Assembly: GCF_013294025.1 (NCBI RefSeq)
Contig: NZ_JABSNL010000003.1
Coordinates: 1 to 64,000, forward strand
DNA: 64,000 nucleotides
Direction: 5' to 3'
DNA from: Flavobacterium aeripolare
GTDB taxonomy: Bacteria; Bacteroidota; Bacteroidia; Flavobacteriales; Flavobacteriaceae
Shown here: positions 20,848-29,939 of the stretch, piece by piece
Layout of the letters: the number at the start of each line of letters is the position of its first letter
Position numbering within the stretch: the stretch's first letter is position 1
Notes under the pieces: generated by a model
The model's input: the letters and a program-made list of their open reading frames with translations, nothing else
Told to the model about the DNA's origin: nothing
Databases searched by the model: none
Program-made: the position numbers and the translations under genes

Positions 20848-21393
20848 ATGAAAAAATCAACACTTGTTGCCGCAATGGCTTTTAGCATGACTACTTTACT
20901 GTCTATTAGTGCTACAGCTCAAAAATTTCCTGACTTAGACAAGAGTCCTATGGATGTTGCAGCATACCCAAATGACTACAAAGACGCTGCAAAATTAGCT
21001 AAAGTAACTTACAGCCGTCCACAATTAAAAGGACGCAGCCTAGAAGAATTAGCACCATCAGGAAAAGTATGGAGAACTGGAGCAAATGAAGCTGCAGAAA
21101 TTACTCTTTATAAAGACATGAAATTAGGTGACACAAAAGTAAAAGCGGGAACATATACAATGTATGCTATTCCTGAAAAAGATACTTATACTATTATATT
21201 GAGTAAAGATCTTAATGTATGGGGTTCTTATTTCTATAAAGAAGAAAATGATGTCGCTCGTTTAAAAGTACCTGCAACACAAGCAGCAGATTCACTAGAG
21301 AATTTCTCAATGGTTTTCACAAAAGCCGACAAAGGAATTGTACTTAACTTAGGTTGGGACAAAACTAGAGTTGCTGTTCCTTTTACAGAATAA
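20848..21393 (+). CDS. DUF2911 secreted protein
   Basis: A protein of 181 aa with an N-terminal signal peptide (about 1-24, ending SATAQ) and then a DUF2911 domain. The family pattern is visible in VTYSRPQLKGRS, GKVWRTGANEAAEITLYKDM, AGTYTMYAIPE and WGSYFYKEENDVAR. The domain has no established biochemical function. It is common and often present in several copies in Bacteroidetes, exported to the periplasm or outer membrane. The gene is monocistronic: it is divergent from the Gre-like gene and closed by a strong terminator shared with the convergent barrel gene. Confidence 0.92.
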   Translation: MKKSTLVAAMAFSMTTLLSISATAQKFPDLDKSPMDVAAYPNDYKDAAKLAKVTYSRPQLKGRSLEELAPSGKVWRTGANEAAEITLYKDMKLGDTKVKAGTYTMYAIPEKDTYTIILSKDLNVWGSYFYKEENDVARLKVPATQAADSLENFSMVFTKADKGIVLNLGWDKTRVAVPFTE

Positions 21394-21413
21394 TTCTATT
21401 TCTAGACGATATA

Positions 21414-21447
21414 AAAAATGGCTTCCTAAATTTAGGAAGCCATTTTT
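21414..21447 (+). terminator. Bidirectional terminator between DUF2911 and barrel genes
   Basis: A perfect palindrome of 17 bp per arm around 21414-21447 with A on one side and T on the other. It can stop transcription from both converging genes. Confidence 0.92.
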
Positions 21448-21476
21448 TTATGCTGTCGTTTTGGCTTAAAGCCAAA

Positions 21477-23231
21477 TTAAAAATCAAATTTATAATTTGC
21501 TCCTACCATAATCTGGAAACTTTGAACCTCGTAGTTCAACCATTTTTGATACGCTTGACTACCTATGTTGTTTGCTCTCACAAAAGCAGTTAAACGGTCA
21601 TTGTATTTATAACCTACATGCGCATTTGCATCAAAATAACTTTCTAGAGTAATAGGTGTATTGTTAACTACAAAACGAGTATTTGATTGAAGATCTTTAC
21701 GTTCTCCCACATAAAATACAGTAGCTCCAGCATACCATTTTGGTGTAATATTGAAATCAACGTTTGCATTTAATTGAATCTCTGGCAAGTTCCATGCTTC
21801 TTGTTGAACATCATTAGTATAACTATTAAAAGTTCCTCCTATTCCCACACTAACATTTTCTGAAAAAGCAGCTTTTAAATCTCCTGTTAGACTCAAAGTT
21901 CTCATATCATCGTAAACCACCTGGAAAGAATTCCCAAAACCGTACGCACTATTACTTGCGTTCTCACTGTAGTCATTGCTTTTAAACAACGCTTTGTTTC
22001 TTTCGTTTTTATAAGATCCTTTTACATTATAACTCACATTATTTGTAAGTCTACCTTTTAAACCCGCAAATACATCATATTGTTTGTCTGTAGGTTTGAT
22101 TCCTAATGTAGGAGATAAAAAAGTATTTTGATTAGCAAAATCACTGTATGAATTTTGCTGTAAACCACCTTCTGCTCCAGCATAAAAAATCATTAAATCA
22201 CCAACAACTTTGTAAGAAGCATTGATTTGTGGATAAACAAAAAATTGATTATCGCTATTCTCTTTATCTATACTATAATACAATCCTGCTCCTATATTTA
22301 AAGTCCAATCATCTTGCTGTACTACAAAACTTGGTTCAACACCTAGGTTTGTATAACCATACTTAAGTTCAGTAAGATTGTTATTTGTGTAATTATTTTG
22401 GAAACTACCACCCACATAATCAACGATGAAATTCGTTTTCACAAACTGATCAAAAGCATCAAATTGCAAAGTTGGTTTTACATAAAATCTATTTTCTACA
22501 GAACCAAATGAGTCTGAAAAGTGATTGAATTTTACCGAAGCTTTATTTAAAATCCCCTCTGTAAAAGCAATTTTACCTCCCGCAGAAAAATTATTGTACG
22601 TATGCTGCGGATCAATTGAGCTAATTAAATTAGCGCGGTCATTACTAGATAAGCTATTCCCAAATTCCGCTGGAAGACCGTACCAGTTGTAAATTTGGTT
22701 TTGATACCCTAAATCTACGTTCCACGACAGGTCTTTATAATTTGAACCGTACGTTAAGTCAATACTTGTGTCGTAAAATTTATCGTCTAACTCAACTCCT
22801 GAGATTCCTCCTTGAGAAGACAAATGACGAAACATTCCGCCCACGTAATCGTTATCACCTAATTCTTGATTTACAAAAAGTTCTCCGTTTACTGTACCGT
22901 AACTTCCAAAACCTAATGTTGCGTAATTATTAAACATACGTGCTTTTTTTGTACGCTCTACTCCTTCAGCTTTTCCTTTTGAAGGTGTGAATGTCGAAGC
23001 AACTGGAAAAGAAAATATAGTGTATTTTACATTTTCTTTTTTTGCGTTTCCTTCATCATCAAGTACAGCTGTCTCAGGCACTTTAAAAGCATCTGAAATT
23101 GTAGCGGTATATGGTTTTACTACGTTAACCACTTCAGACCCTATGGTTTCCTCTTTCTTTTGAGCAATCGTAAATTGAAAAGCCATCAAAAGTCCCCCTA
23201 GGATAATCTTATTTTGAAAATTAAAATTCAT
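21477..23231 (-). CDS. Outer-membrane beta-barrel protein, TonB-receptor-like without plug
   Basis: From the ATG at 23231 the protein is 584 aa and opens with a signal peptide (MNFNFQNKIILGG to about residue 23, TIAQ); a longer frame upstream adds a non-signal stretch and is rejected. The mature part begins with a short linker (VVNVVKPYTATISDAFKVPE) and continues as about 20 alternating amphipathic strands ending in an aromatic (VGANYKFDF), the outer-membrane barrel signature. There is no plug or CarboxypepD_reg domain, so it is not a complete TonB-dependent transporter. It follows a PhzF-like gene (93-bp gap) and a 1004-aa TPR protein (52-bp gap before PhzF) on the same strand. The barrel and TPR protein may work together at the outer membrane; this is inference from position. 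Confidence 0.82.
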   Translation of the reverse strand: MNFNFQNKIILGGLLMAFQFTIAQKKEETIGSEVVNVVKPYTATISDAFKVPETAVLDDEGNAKKENVKYTIFSFPVASTFTPSKGKAEGVERTKKARMFNNYATLGFGSYGTVNGELFVNQELGDNDYVGGMFRHLSSQGGISGVELDDKFYDTSIDLTYGSNYKDLSWNVDLGYQNQIYNWYGLPAEFGNSLSSNDRANLISSIDPQHTYNNFSAGGKIAFTEGILNKASVKFNHFSDSFGSVENRFYVKPTLQFDAFDQFVKTNFIVDYVGGSFQNNYTNNNLTELKYGYTNLGVEPSFVVQQDDWTLNIGAGLYYSIDKENSDNQFFVYPQINASYKVVGDLMIFYAGAEGGLQQNSYSDFANQNTFLSPTLGIKPTDKQYDVFAGLKGRLTNNVSYNVKGSYKNERNKALFKSNDYSENASNSAYGFGNSFQVVYDDMRTLSLTGDLKAAFSENVSVGIGGTFNSYTNDVQQEAWNLPEIQLNANVDFNITPKWYAGATVFYVGERKDLQSNTRFVVNNTPITLESYFDANAHVGYKYNDRLTAFVRANNIGSQAYQKWLNYEVQSFQIMVGANYKFDF

Positions 23232-23324
23232 GTTTATTTTTTTTATTATACTAAACGCTCGTTGTATGTTGCCAGCCAACTTCGCATTTTACATTTACTT
23301 ATTGTATTGCTAATTATTTCTTTA

Positions 23325-24188
23325 TTACACTTCCCATTCGCCTTGAGCGATATACTTTGTACTACCACCTATATTGATGTCATACACTTCATTTTCTAAA
23401 TGACCATCAAAATGAATTTGAGAACTACGATTTATGAATTCCCCTTGATTATTAATCAAATTAATTGAACTGCTATGATACTTTAATAAAAAGGCTTGTA
23501 AACAAGTACTCGCACTTCCTGTTGCAGCATCCTCTATTAGCTGGTCATTTTCAATGCACATCATGCGACTCGTTAATTCGCTTTCTTCGAGACAAAAAAA
23601 GTACAAGGCTTTATGGGCCGTTTTACAATTTTCTTCTAGCCATTTTAACGTCTTTTCTTTATCGATTTTAATACGCCTTAAAACTGCCTTATTTTTTACA
23701 GGAACCATTACAAAGGCGCTTCCTGTAGTTACCTCTTGTATTTCAAATCGATGATCAAAGTCGGCTATTGCCAAGTTACTAAAATGTGTAAACTCCTCTT
23801 TTTTCAAAACTTCAAAAAACTCAGGTTGTGCCGCTTTTAACCAAATCAATTCTTCTCTTCGTGAGACTTTAATTCCGCCAATAGCTACTTGTAATTCTAG
23901 AATATCTGCTTTTTTTTCGAAAATCTTATTTAGTAAAACCCAAGACGTTCCTATGATAGGATGTCCTGCAAATTTCATTTCGTGAGCAGGAGTAAAAATT
24001 CTCATTGCCGCAGTATTATTTACGGCATCTACTGCCGTGATAAAAGTGCTCTCAGCAAAATTAATCTCTCTTGCAATTTCCTGCATTTGACTTGTTGTAA
24101 GAGAAGCAGCATTCTTAAAAACAGCTAATTGATTTCCAGCATATTTTGTATTTGTGAACACGTCGACAATATAAAACGGAATAGTCAT
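23325..24188 (-). CDS. PhzF family isomerase/epimerase
   Basis: A cytoplasmic enzyme of 287 aa of the PhzF fold, made of two similar halves of the diaminopimelate-epimerase type. Visible motifs are DVFTNTKYAGNQLAVF near the start, the catalytic Glu46 in NFAEST, FTPAHEMKFAGHPIIGT in the middle, and EDAATGSASTC (about 220) in the second half. Family members isomerise small acids, and the substrate here is unknown; phenazine synthesis is not implied because no other phz gene is present. It sits between the TPR and barrel genes on one strand. I cannot say whether it is functionally linked or a passenger in their operon. Confidence 0.92.
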   Translation of the reverse strand: MTIPFYIVDVFTNTKYAGNQLAVFKNAASLTTSQMQEIAREINFAESTFITAVDAVNNTAAMRIFTPAHEMKFAGHPIIGTSWVLLNKIFEKKADILELQVAIGGIKVSRREELIWLKAAQPEFFEVLKKEEFTHFSNLAIADFDHRFEIQEVTTGSAFVMVPVKNKAVLRRIKIDKEKTLKWLEENCKTAHKALYFFCLEESELTSRMMCIENDQLIEDAATGSASTCLQAFLLKYHSSSINLINNQGEFINRSSQIHFDGHLENEVYDINIGGSTKYIAQGEWEV

Positions 24189-24240
24189 TTATAATGTATT
24201 TTAAATTCGGTTTCTTAAAAGTGTTGCAATCGCTAGCTTA

Positions 24241-27200
24241 TTATCTTCCAATAGATGAATTTGTTTTTGCCTCTTCTGCTTTAATCATTGTCAATTCCTT
24301 TTGTGCTTCGGCAGTGACATCTTGATAATCACTGAAGTTTTTAATGACGTTGTCTAATATATAAGTCGCTTGAAAACTATCTTTTAACCCGTAGAAATTC
24401 TTTGCCATTACCACTAGCCCTTTTGCACCGTAATATCTATAACTAGAATAGTTTTTAGCTATTTTTTGCACTACAGCATTCGATAGTTCAAATTTTCCGT
24501 CTTTATTTTTAAAGTAAGCGTCATAGTATAATGCTTCTGCCGCTAACTCTCCTTTTGCAATTGTAAGAACTTTTGCATATCCTGCTCTAGCCTTAGCCTC
24601 GTCACCCGTTTTAATTGCAGATCTTGCTATGATAATTTGAGCATCACTCTTGATGTTATCATCAATTTTTGGACTATTCAATACTTTTTCAGCATAGATT
24701 ACTGAGTTAGAATAATCTTTATTATCGTAATACAATTTCATCATATTAGACTGAGCAAAAACTTTGTTTTGAGCAAAGTTTGCTTCATTTTCTAATCTTG
24801 CTAAAACAGGAATCGCTGCCGATTTATCATTACCGTCTAATAAAATTTGAGACAAACGAGCTAGTGCTTGTTCAGTAAATTCACTTCTAGGTTCGTTAAT
24901 TACAAACTGGTAATTAGGAATTGCTTTGTTCTTTTGTCCTTCTGAAAAATAGGCTTGAGCCAAATAGAAGTTTGCTTTAAGCGAGTTAATTCCTCTTGGA
25001 AAACTAGAAATATATCCTGAGAATCCTGAAATCGCTTGTTTGAAATTATTTTGTTCAAATTGCTTCACTGCAGATTCATACGTGTCGTTATCTAAATCAG
25101 CATCTGTAACAGCAACAAAATCTAATGTACGTACCCAACTTGCATATTCATCTACACGACCACCATCAACATAAATCAACCTAGCCGAAGAAACTGCTTC
25201 AAGCGCTTCAGGTGTTTTAGGATAAGAGGCAGCGACCTTTTTAAATTTGGCTAAAGCCAACTCATTTTTATCTCCATTGTAATACACTAAACCTTGACGC
25301 AAAATTGATTTTGCGGTATAGGTTCCGTTTTTACTCTCGGCAATTAAGCGGTCAAATGTTTTTAAAGCTAAGTCTTGCTTGTTACTCGCAACATAGGTAT
25401 TTGCTAATTCATACATGGCGTCATCACGGTAATTAGACTTAGGATACAATTGTAAATAATTGTTCAGCTCTGTGATTTTAGTATCATTTCGAGAAACAAA
25501 ACCATAGCAAAGTGCTTTTTGATAATAAGCATAATCAGCATCGACAGACTTAGCATCAATCACCTTATTATATGCCTCCATTGCAGGCCAGTATTTTGAC
25601 GTCACAAAATAACTATCAGCTAAACGTAAATACGCATCATTTTTTCGATCAGTATCTAGTTTCCCTCCATCAATTTGTTTTTGGAAGTAAGCAGCAGCTT
25701 GCTCGTAATCTTTTAATTTAAAATAGGCGTACGCAATATTATAGTTGCTATTTTTATATTCAGGTGTGCTTGCCGCACTTGGGGCAACTACAAATTGTTT
25801 GTAACTCGATAAAGCAGTTTTAAAATCTTGTAAAACATACTCTGTCTCTGCTTTCCAAAAAAGTGCTCTAGCTGTAAAAGTCGCATCTGTAGCTCCTTCT
25901 AGCGAACTCTTGAACATCGTAGCTGCTTCAGTATAGTTTCTACTCGTGTATAATTCTAAACCTCTATAAAAAGTAACTTTCTGGTAAGCTAATTTATTTT
26001 CTGGCCCTTTGTTTTTTTCTAAAAGCACTAATGCCTCCTTATAATTCTTTGACGAAATATAAGAGTCAATCAACAACCTTTCAACATCAGGACGACTTGG
26101 ATTATTAGGGTATTTTTTAACAAATCCCAATAAAATTTCAGGCACTGTTTGATACGAGTTTCCTATCTCGTAACTCAACTTAGCATAATTCAAACTTGCA
26201 TCTTCTTGAATTGATGCGTCAAAAGTCATTTCTGAAGCATTTTTAAAAGCATTCAAAGCTTGCTGCTTTTTGTCTACATTTAAATAACTTTCTCCAAGGT
26301 GATAGTACGCATTTTGCGCTACATAATCATTCCCGTTAATTATTTTATTAAATTGAGAGATCGCATTACCGTAATCTTTCTGCTTGTAATAAGCGTATCC
26401 CAACTGGTAAAAATCTGTATTATTCCATTTTCCTTGTTTTCCTTTATACTGCGACAAATAAGGAATTGCTTTATCATATTCCTTCAAGTTAAAGTAACTC
26501 TCCCCTATGATTTTATTTAATTCAGATTTTTCTACAGGATTTGATTTTGCCATGGCTTTTTGCCCTAGCTCAATTGCTTTTTGAAAACTTCCTAGTTTAA
26601 AGTTCATGTCGGCTTGATAGTACGACAATTTCTCTTTGTATTTTTCTTCACTAGACACCTCGTCAAAATAACGGGTTGCTTCCTTATAATTATCACCTTC
26701 ATAAGCCATGAAACCTAAATAATATTTGGCTTGAGAACCAAACTCTTTAGAATTAACTACCTTATTGAAGTAGGTTGTCGCTTCTTTTTTATCTTTCGAA
26801 TTAAAAAAAGCATACCCTTTTTGGAAATTAAATTTATCTCTATCAGCAGCACTTAGTTGGTTTTCATCCACTCGATTAAACCATTCTAATGATTTGACAT
26901 AATCACCTTGCTCAAAATAATAATGAGCAACTTCAATGTACGCTTGATTACTTCTTGCACTTGTAGGGTAGTCTTGAACAAACTTTTCCATCAGTACATC
27001 AGCGTTTGCTTGCCCTATTCTAATGGCACAATTTGCCTCATAATAAGCACAATCAGATTTTACTTCCTCATTAATAGTATCCTCTTTTACCTTATCAAAT
27101 AAGATTTGTGCTGATGCGTATTGCTGCTCTTTGAATAAGTAAACTGCTCTATCAAAGTCTTTTAACTCATGTGTATATATTATCGATTTTTGCGCTGACA

Positions 27201-27255
27201 TAGAAAATGAACCAGCTAAAAACAGGGAATAGTAGAACCAGGAAAATTTATGCAT
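24241..27255 (-). CDS. Large periplasmic TPR repeat protein
   Basis: A protein of 1004 aa from the ATG at 27255. A TTG nine codons upstream would place charged residues before the signal and is less likely. After a signal peptide (about 1-22, SMSAQK) nearly the whole chain is tetratricopeptide-like repeats, recognisable by recurring AYYHLGESYLN, AIPYLSQYKGKQ and DYGNAISQFNKII type lines with Tyr/Ala/Gly at TPR positions, at least 20 units. TPR arrays bind partner proteins or scaffold complexes, and the mature protein should face the periplasm. It heads a leftward group with PhzF and a barrel protein. It is divergent from ftsE. Confidence 0.88.
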   Translation of the reverse strand: MHKFSWFYYSLFLAGSFSMSAQKSIIYTHELKDFDRAVYLFKEQQYASAQILFDKVKEDTINEEVKSDCAYYEANCAIRIGQANADVLMEKFVQDYPTSARSNQAYIEVAHYYFEQGDYVKSLEWFNRVDENQLSAADRDKFNFQKGYAFFNSKDKKEATTYFNKVVNSKEFGSQAKYYLGFMAYEGDNYKEATRYFDEVSSEEKYKEKLSYYQADMNFKLGSFQKAIELGQKAMAKSNPVEKSELNKIIGESYFNLKEYDKAIPYLSQYKGKQGKWNNTDFYQLGYAYYKQKDYGNAISQFNKIINGNDYVAQNAYYHLGESYLNVDKKQQALNAFKNASEMTFDASIQEDASLNYAKLSYEIGNSYQTVPEILLGFVKKYPNNPSRPDVERLLIDSYISSKNYKEALVLLEKNKGPENKLAYQKVTFYRGLELYTSRNYTEAATMFKSSLEGATDATFTARALFWKAETEYVLQDFKTALSSYKQFVVAPSAASTPEYKNSNYNIAYAYFKLKDYEQAAAYFQKQIDGGKLDTDRKNDAYLRLADSYFVTSKYWPAMEAYNKVIDAKSVDADYAYYQKALCYGFVSRNDTKITELNNYLQLYPKSNYRDDAMYELANTYVASNKQDLALKTFDRLIAESKNGTYTAKSILRQGLVYYNGDKNELALAKFKKVAASYPKTPEALEAVSSARLIYVDGGRVDEYASWVRTLDFVAVTDADLDNDTYESAVKQFEQNNFKQAISGFSGYISSFPRGINSLKANFYLAQAYFSEGQKNKAIPNYQFVINEPRSEFTEQALARLSQILLDGNDKSAAIPVLARLENEANFAQNKVFAQSNMMKLYYDNKDYSNSVIYAEKVLNSPKIDDNIKSDAQIIIARSAIKTGDEAKARAGYAKVLTIAKGELAAEALYYDAYFKNKDGKFELSNAVVQKIAKNYSSYRYYGAKGLVVMAKNFYGLKDSFQATYILDNVIKNFSDYQDVTAEAQKELTMIKAEEAKTNSSIGR

Positions 27256-27445
27256 TTTGTTTTTGATTTTTTTAATATTCAAATGTATTATAATCTATTG
27301 TTTATAACGAAATTCTTGGGCTTTTTATTATCAAAAATATGGAAGAAGCATTTTTTATTTAATTCCTTTTATTCTTATCGAGTAATTATAATCCGTTGCG
27401 CTTAATTTCCAGCGAGAAACAATTATTATAATGATGAAATTTATT

Positions 27446-27475
27446 TTGAATACAAGCGTTAACTTACTACTTTTA
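27446..27475 (+). promoter_or_regulatory. ftsE promoter, TTG-N19-TACTTTTA
   Basis: TTG (27446-27448) and TACTTTTA (27468-27475) are 19 nt apart. One base differs from TAnnTTTG. It ends 21 nt before the preferred ATG at 27497. Confidence 0.65.
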
Positions 27476-27496
27476 CAACTTAAATAAATGCAAATT

Positions 27497-28180
27497 ATGT
27501 CTCAACCAGTACTGTCTTTAAAAGGCGCAACCATATATCAAGAAGATAGAGTAATTTTATCTAACATTAATTTGGAAGTCAACCACGGTGAATTTTTATA
27601 CATCATTGGAAAAACAGGTTCTGGAAAAAGTAGTTTAATGAAGACTCTTTATGCAGATATGCCATTAACCGAAGGTGAAGGTCATGTTGTAGAATTTGAT
27701 TTAGGAACTTTAAAAGAAAATGACATTCCCTATTTAAGAAGAAAAATAGGTATTGTATTTCAAGACTTTAAATTGCTACCAGACCGTACTATTAAAGACA
27801 ATATGTTATTTGTTTTAAAAGCAACTGGCTGGACAGATAAAATTGATATGGACCGCAAGATTGACGAAGTTCTTGATAAAGTAGGGATGAAAGTCTACGC
27901 TTCAAAGATGCCGCATCAAATTTCAGGAGGAGAGCAACAACGTGTCGCTATTGCAAGAGCACTACTTAATGATCCTGAATTAATCCTTGCTGATGAGCCT
28001 ACAGGAAACTTAGACCCGCAAACAAGTGCTGAAGTAATCGAAGTTTTAAGAAACATCAACGCAAACGGTAAAACAATCATCATGGCAACGCACGATTATG
28101 CTTTGCTAATGAAATACCCATCTAAAACCTTAAAATGTGAGGATGCTAAAATATTTGAAGTTGTTCAAAGAACAGTTTAA
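27497..28180 (+). CDS. ftsE: Cell-division ABC ATPase FtsE
   Basis: ATP-binding partner of FtsX, which couples division to peptidoglycan hydrolase activation. It is 227 aa from ATG 27497 (MSQPVLSLKG); an ATG three codons upstream is also possible. All ABC motifs are present: Walker A GKTGSGKS at 38-45, Q-loop Gln89, signature ISGGEQQ at 142-148, and Walker B LILADEPT at 162-169. The DFKLLPDRTI segment after the Q-loop is characteristic of FtsE. ftsX is not adjacent, which is common in this group. The gene has its own promoter and terminator. A lipoprotein-export (LolD-type) role is the main alternative and seems less likely. Confidence 0.92.
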   Translation: MSQPVLSLKGATIYQEDRVILSNINLEVNHGEFLYIIGKTGSGKSSLMKTLYADMPLTEGEGHVVEFDLGTLKENDIPYLRRKIGIVFQDFKLLPDRTIKDNMLFVLKATGWTDKIDMDRKIDEVLDKVGMKVYASKMPHQISGGEQQRVAIARALLNDPELILADEPTGNLDPQTSAEVIEVLRNINANGKTIIMATHDYALLMKYPSKTLKCEDAKIFEVVQRTV

Positions 28181-28224
28181 AATACACCCACAAGTACAAT
28201 AATTTTCAGGCTTTCGCCAAAGTA

Positions 28225-28293
28225 AAACTGCTTTAAAAATTAGGTTCTCTAGTCAACTAGAAAGCATGATTTTTAAAGCAGTTTTTTTTTTCG
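28225..28293 (+). terminator. Bidirectional terminator between ftsE and the TRIC-type gene
   Basis: A 16-bp perfect outer stem (28225-28240 with 28269-28284) followed by T residues. Its loop contains a second small stem (CTAG-TCAA-CTAG), giving a two-tier hairpin between converging genes. Confidence 0.88.
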
Positions 28294-28303
28294 AAAGAAA
28301 ATA

Positions 28304-28906
28304 CTATTTGTGTTCTAATGTTGGTAAATACCATTTCCATTTTACAGCCATCAAGCGCACCGAAATAATAACAATCGAAGTGATTAAATACAGTACATCG
28401 CTATCTAGATTAAAGCGTCTAAGTATAAAAAATACTGCACCTCCCAGAATACAAATGGTAGCATAAATCTCTTTCCTAAAAATTACTGGAATTTCGTTGC
28501 ATAAAATATCTCTCGTAACCCCACCAAAACAGGCTGTCATTGTACCTAATGCTATACATATAATAGGATGTAATCCCACATTGATTCCCTTTTCAAGTCC
28601 GATTAGTGTAAAAACACCCAATCCAATGGTATCAAATAAAAATAAAGACGTACGAAGTTGATCAAATCTTTTTCTGAACAATAAGGCTAAGACGAAACCT
28701 ATCGAAATCATAAAGACATACTCTAGATCTACCATCCACCCCACGGGAGTTCTACCTATTAATATGTCTCGCAAAGTTCCGCCACCCACGGCAGTTACAA
28801 AAGCAATGATGTAAACCCCAAATGGGTCCATCCTTTTACTCATAGCCGTTAAAGCTCCTGACATTGCAAATGCCAATGTACCAATGATATCTAATAAATG
28901 AAACAT
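28304..28906 (-). CDS. TRIC / YadS-type membrane protein (UPF0126)
   Basis: An integral inner-membrane protein of 200 aa with seven likely helices. It has two repeated glycine-rich segments, DIIGTLAFAMSGALTAM/AVGGGTLRDILIG and DTIGLGVFTLIG/CFGGVTRDILCNE, the mark of the bacterial TRIC-like (UPF0126) family. Members form trimeric channels that pass monovalent cations; the physiological role in bacteria is uncertain. It is transcribed convergently with ftsE and shares its terminator. I see no functional link with its neighbours. Confidence 0.9.
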   Translation of the reverse strand: MFHLLDIIGTLAFAMSGALTAMSKRMDPFGVYIIAFVTAVGGGTLRDILIGRTPVGWMVDLEYVFMISIGFVLALLFRKRFDQLRTSLFLFDTIGLGVFTLIGLEKGINVGLHPIICIALGTMTACFGGVTRDILCNEIPVIFRKEIYATICILGGAVFFILRRFNLDSDVLYLITSIVIISVRLMAVKWKWYLPTLEHK

Positions 28907-29070
28907 GATTTTTTAATTAGGAAGTAGCGCGTTGCCACGTACTGCAGCAGCAAGTTTGCAAAACTATAAAAAATACTTCTTTTAAAGGGATGTTATAGTA
29001 TTTATTAACGATTGTGTTTGTAAAACTTAAATATTGTAGCCCAAATTTATAAAACTGCATTTTCTCTATG

Positions 29071-29078
29071 TATCTTTG
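29071..29078 (+). promoter_or_regulatory. -7 element TATCTTTG upstream of the rRNA methyltransferase gene
   Basis: A perfect TAnnTTTG ending 33 nt before the TTG start at 29112. No TTG is found 17-21 nt upstream of it. Confidence 0.5.
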
Positions 29079-29111
29079 CCTCTTACAGTACTAACTAAAT
29101 TTTAGAGTCCC

Positions 29112-29897
29112 TTGAAACAAATTTCATCCGTTCAAAATCCTTTTATAAAGTCACTTGTATTATTGCAAGAAAAAGCTAAAAACCGCAAGCAAACCGGAAC
29201 ATTTTTAATGGAAGGCCAACGCGAAATAACACTGGCTTTAAAAGGAGGATATATCTTAGAAACCGTTTTATTCTATCCTGAAATTTGCACAGAAATTGAA
29301 GCTAAGAAAATTGCTCCTAATACTGCTTTGATCGAAATCAACAAAGAGGTCTTTCAAAAATTAGCTTACCGAGATACTACCGAAGGAATTCTGGCTGTAG
29401 CCAAAACAAAATCAATGCAGTTAACCGACTTAAAACTGTCTGACAATCCTTTAATTTTAATCGCCGAAGCTCCTGAAAAACCAGGAAATATAGGCGCACT
29501 ACTACGTACTGCCGATGCTGCAAATTTAGACGCCGTAATTATAGCTAACCCCAAGAGTGATTTATACAACCCTAATATTGTGCGCTCTAGTGTAGGCTGC
29601 CTTTTTACTAACCAAATTGCATCTGGAACTACTGATGAAATTATTAGCTACTTAAAAAAACAGCAGATAAATTTTTACTGTGCTACCTTACAAAATTCAA
29701 CTTCTTACCATACGCAAGACTACACTACTCCTACCGCGCTTGTTGTAGGAACCGAAGCAACGGGCCTAACACAAGAATGGCGCGATGCTGCTACTCAAAA
29801 TATCATAATCCCCATGCAAGGTGAAATAGACAGCATGAACGTATCTGTTGCTGCTGCAATTTTAATATTCGAAGCAAAAAGACAAAGAGGTTTCTAA
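29112..29897 (+). CDS. TrmH/SpoU family RNA 2'-O-methyltransferase
   Basis: An S-adenosylmethionine-dependent ribose methyltransferase acting on rRNA or tRNA, 261 aa. An N-terminal substrate-binding domain (FLMEGQREI) is followed by the SPOUT catalytic domain. Its three family motifs are GNIGALLRTADAAN, VVGTEATGLT and IPMQGEIDSMNVSVAAAI, the last forming the knotted cofactor site. The start is TTG at 29112: an in-frame stop lies four codons upstream and the next ATG would remove the first 30 residues including ISSVQNPFIKSL, conserved in relatives. The target nucleotide cannot be read from sequence. The gene is followed 42 nt later by the serine hydrolase gene. Confidence 0.92.
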   Translation: MKQISSVQNPFIKSLVLLQEKAKNRKQTGTFLMEGQREITLALKGGYILETVLFYPEICTEIEAKKIAPNTALIEINKEVFQKLAYRDTTEGILAVAKTKSMQLTDLKLSDNPLILIAEAPEKPGNIGALLRTADAANLDAVIIANPKSDLYNPNIVRSSVGCLFTNQIASGTTDEIISYLKKQQINFYCATLQNSTSYHTQDYTTPTALVVGTEATGLTQEWRDAATQNIIIPMQGEIDSMNVSVAAAILIFEAKRQRGF

Positions 29898-29939
29898 TTA
29901 CTTTATCTAAAAAAATCAAAATATTTAAACATCACAATT

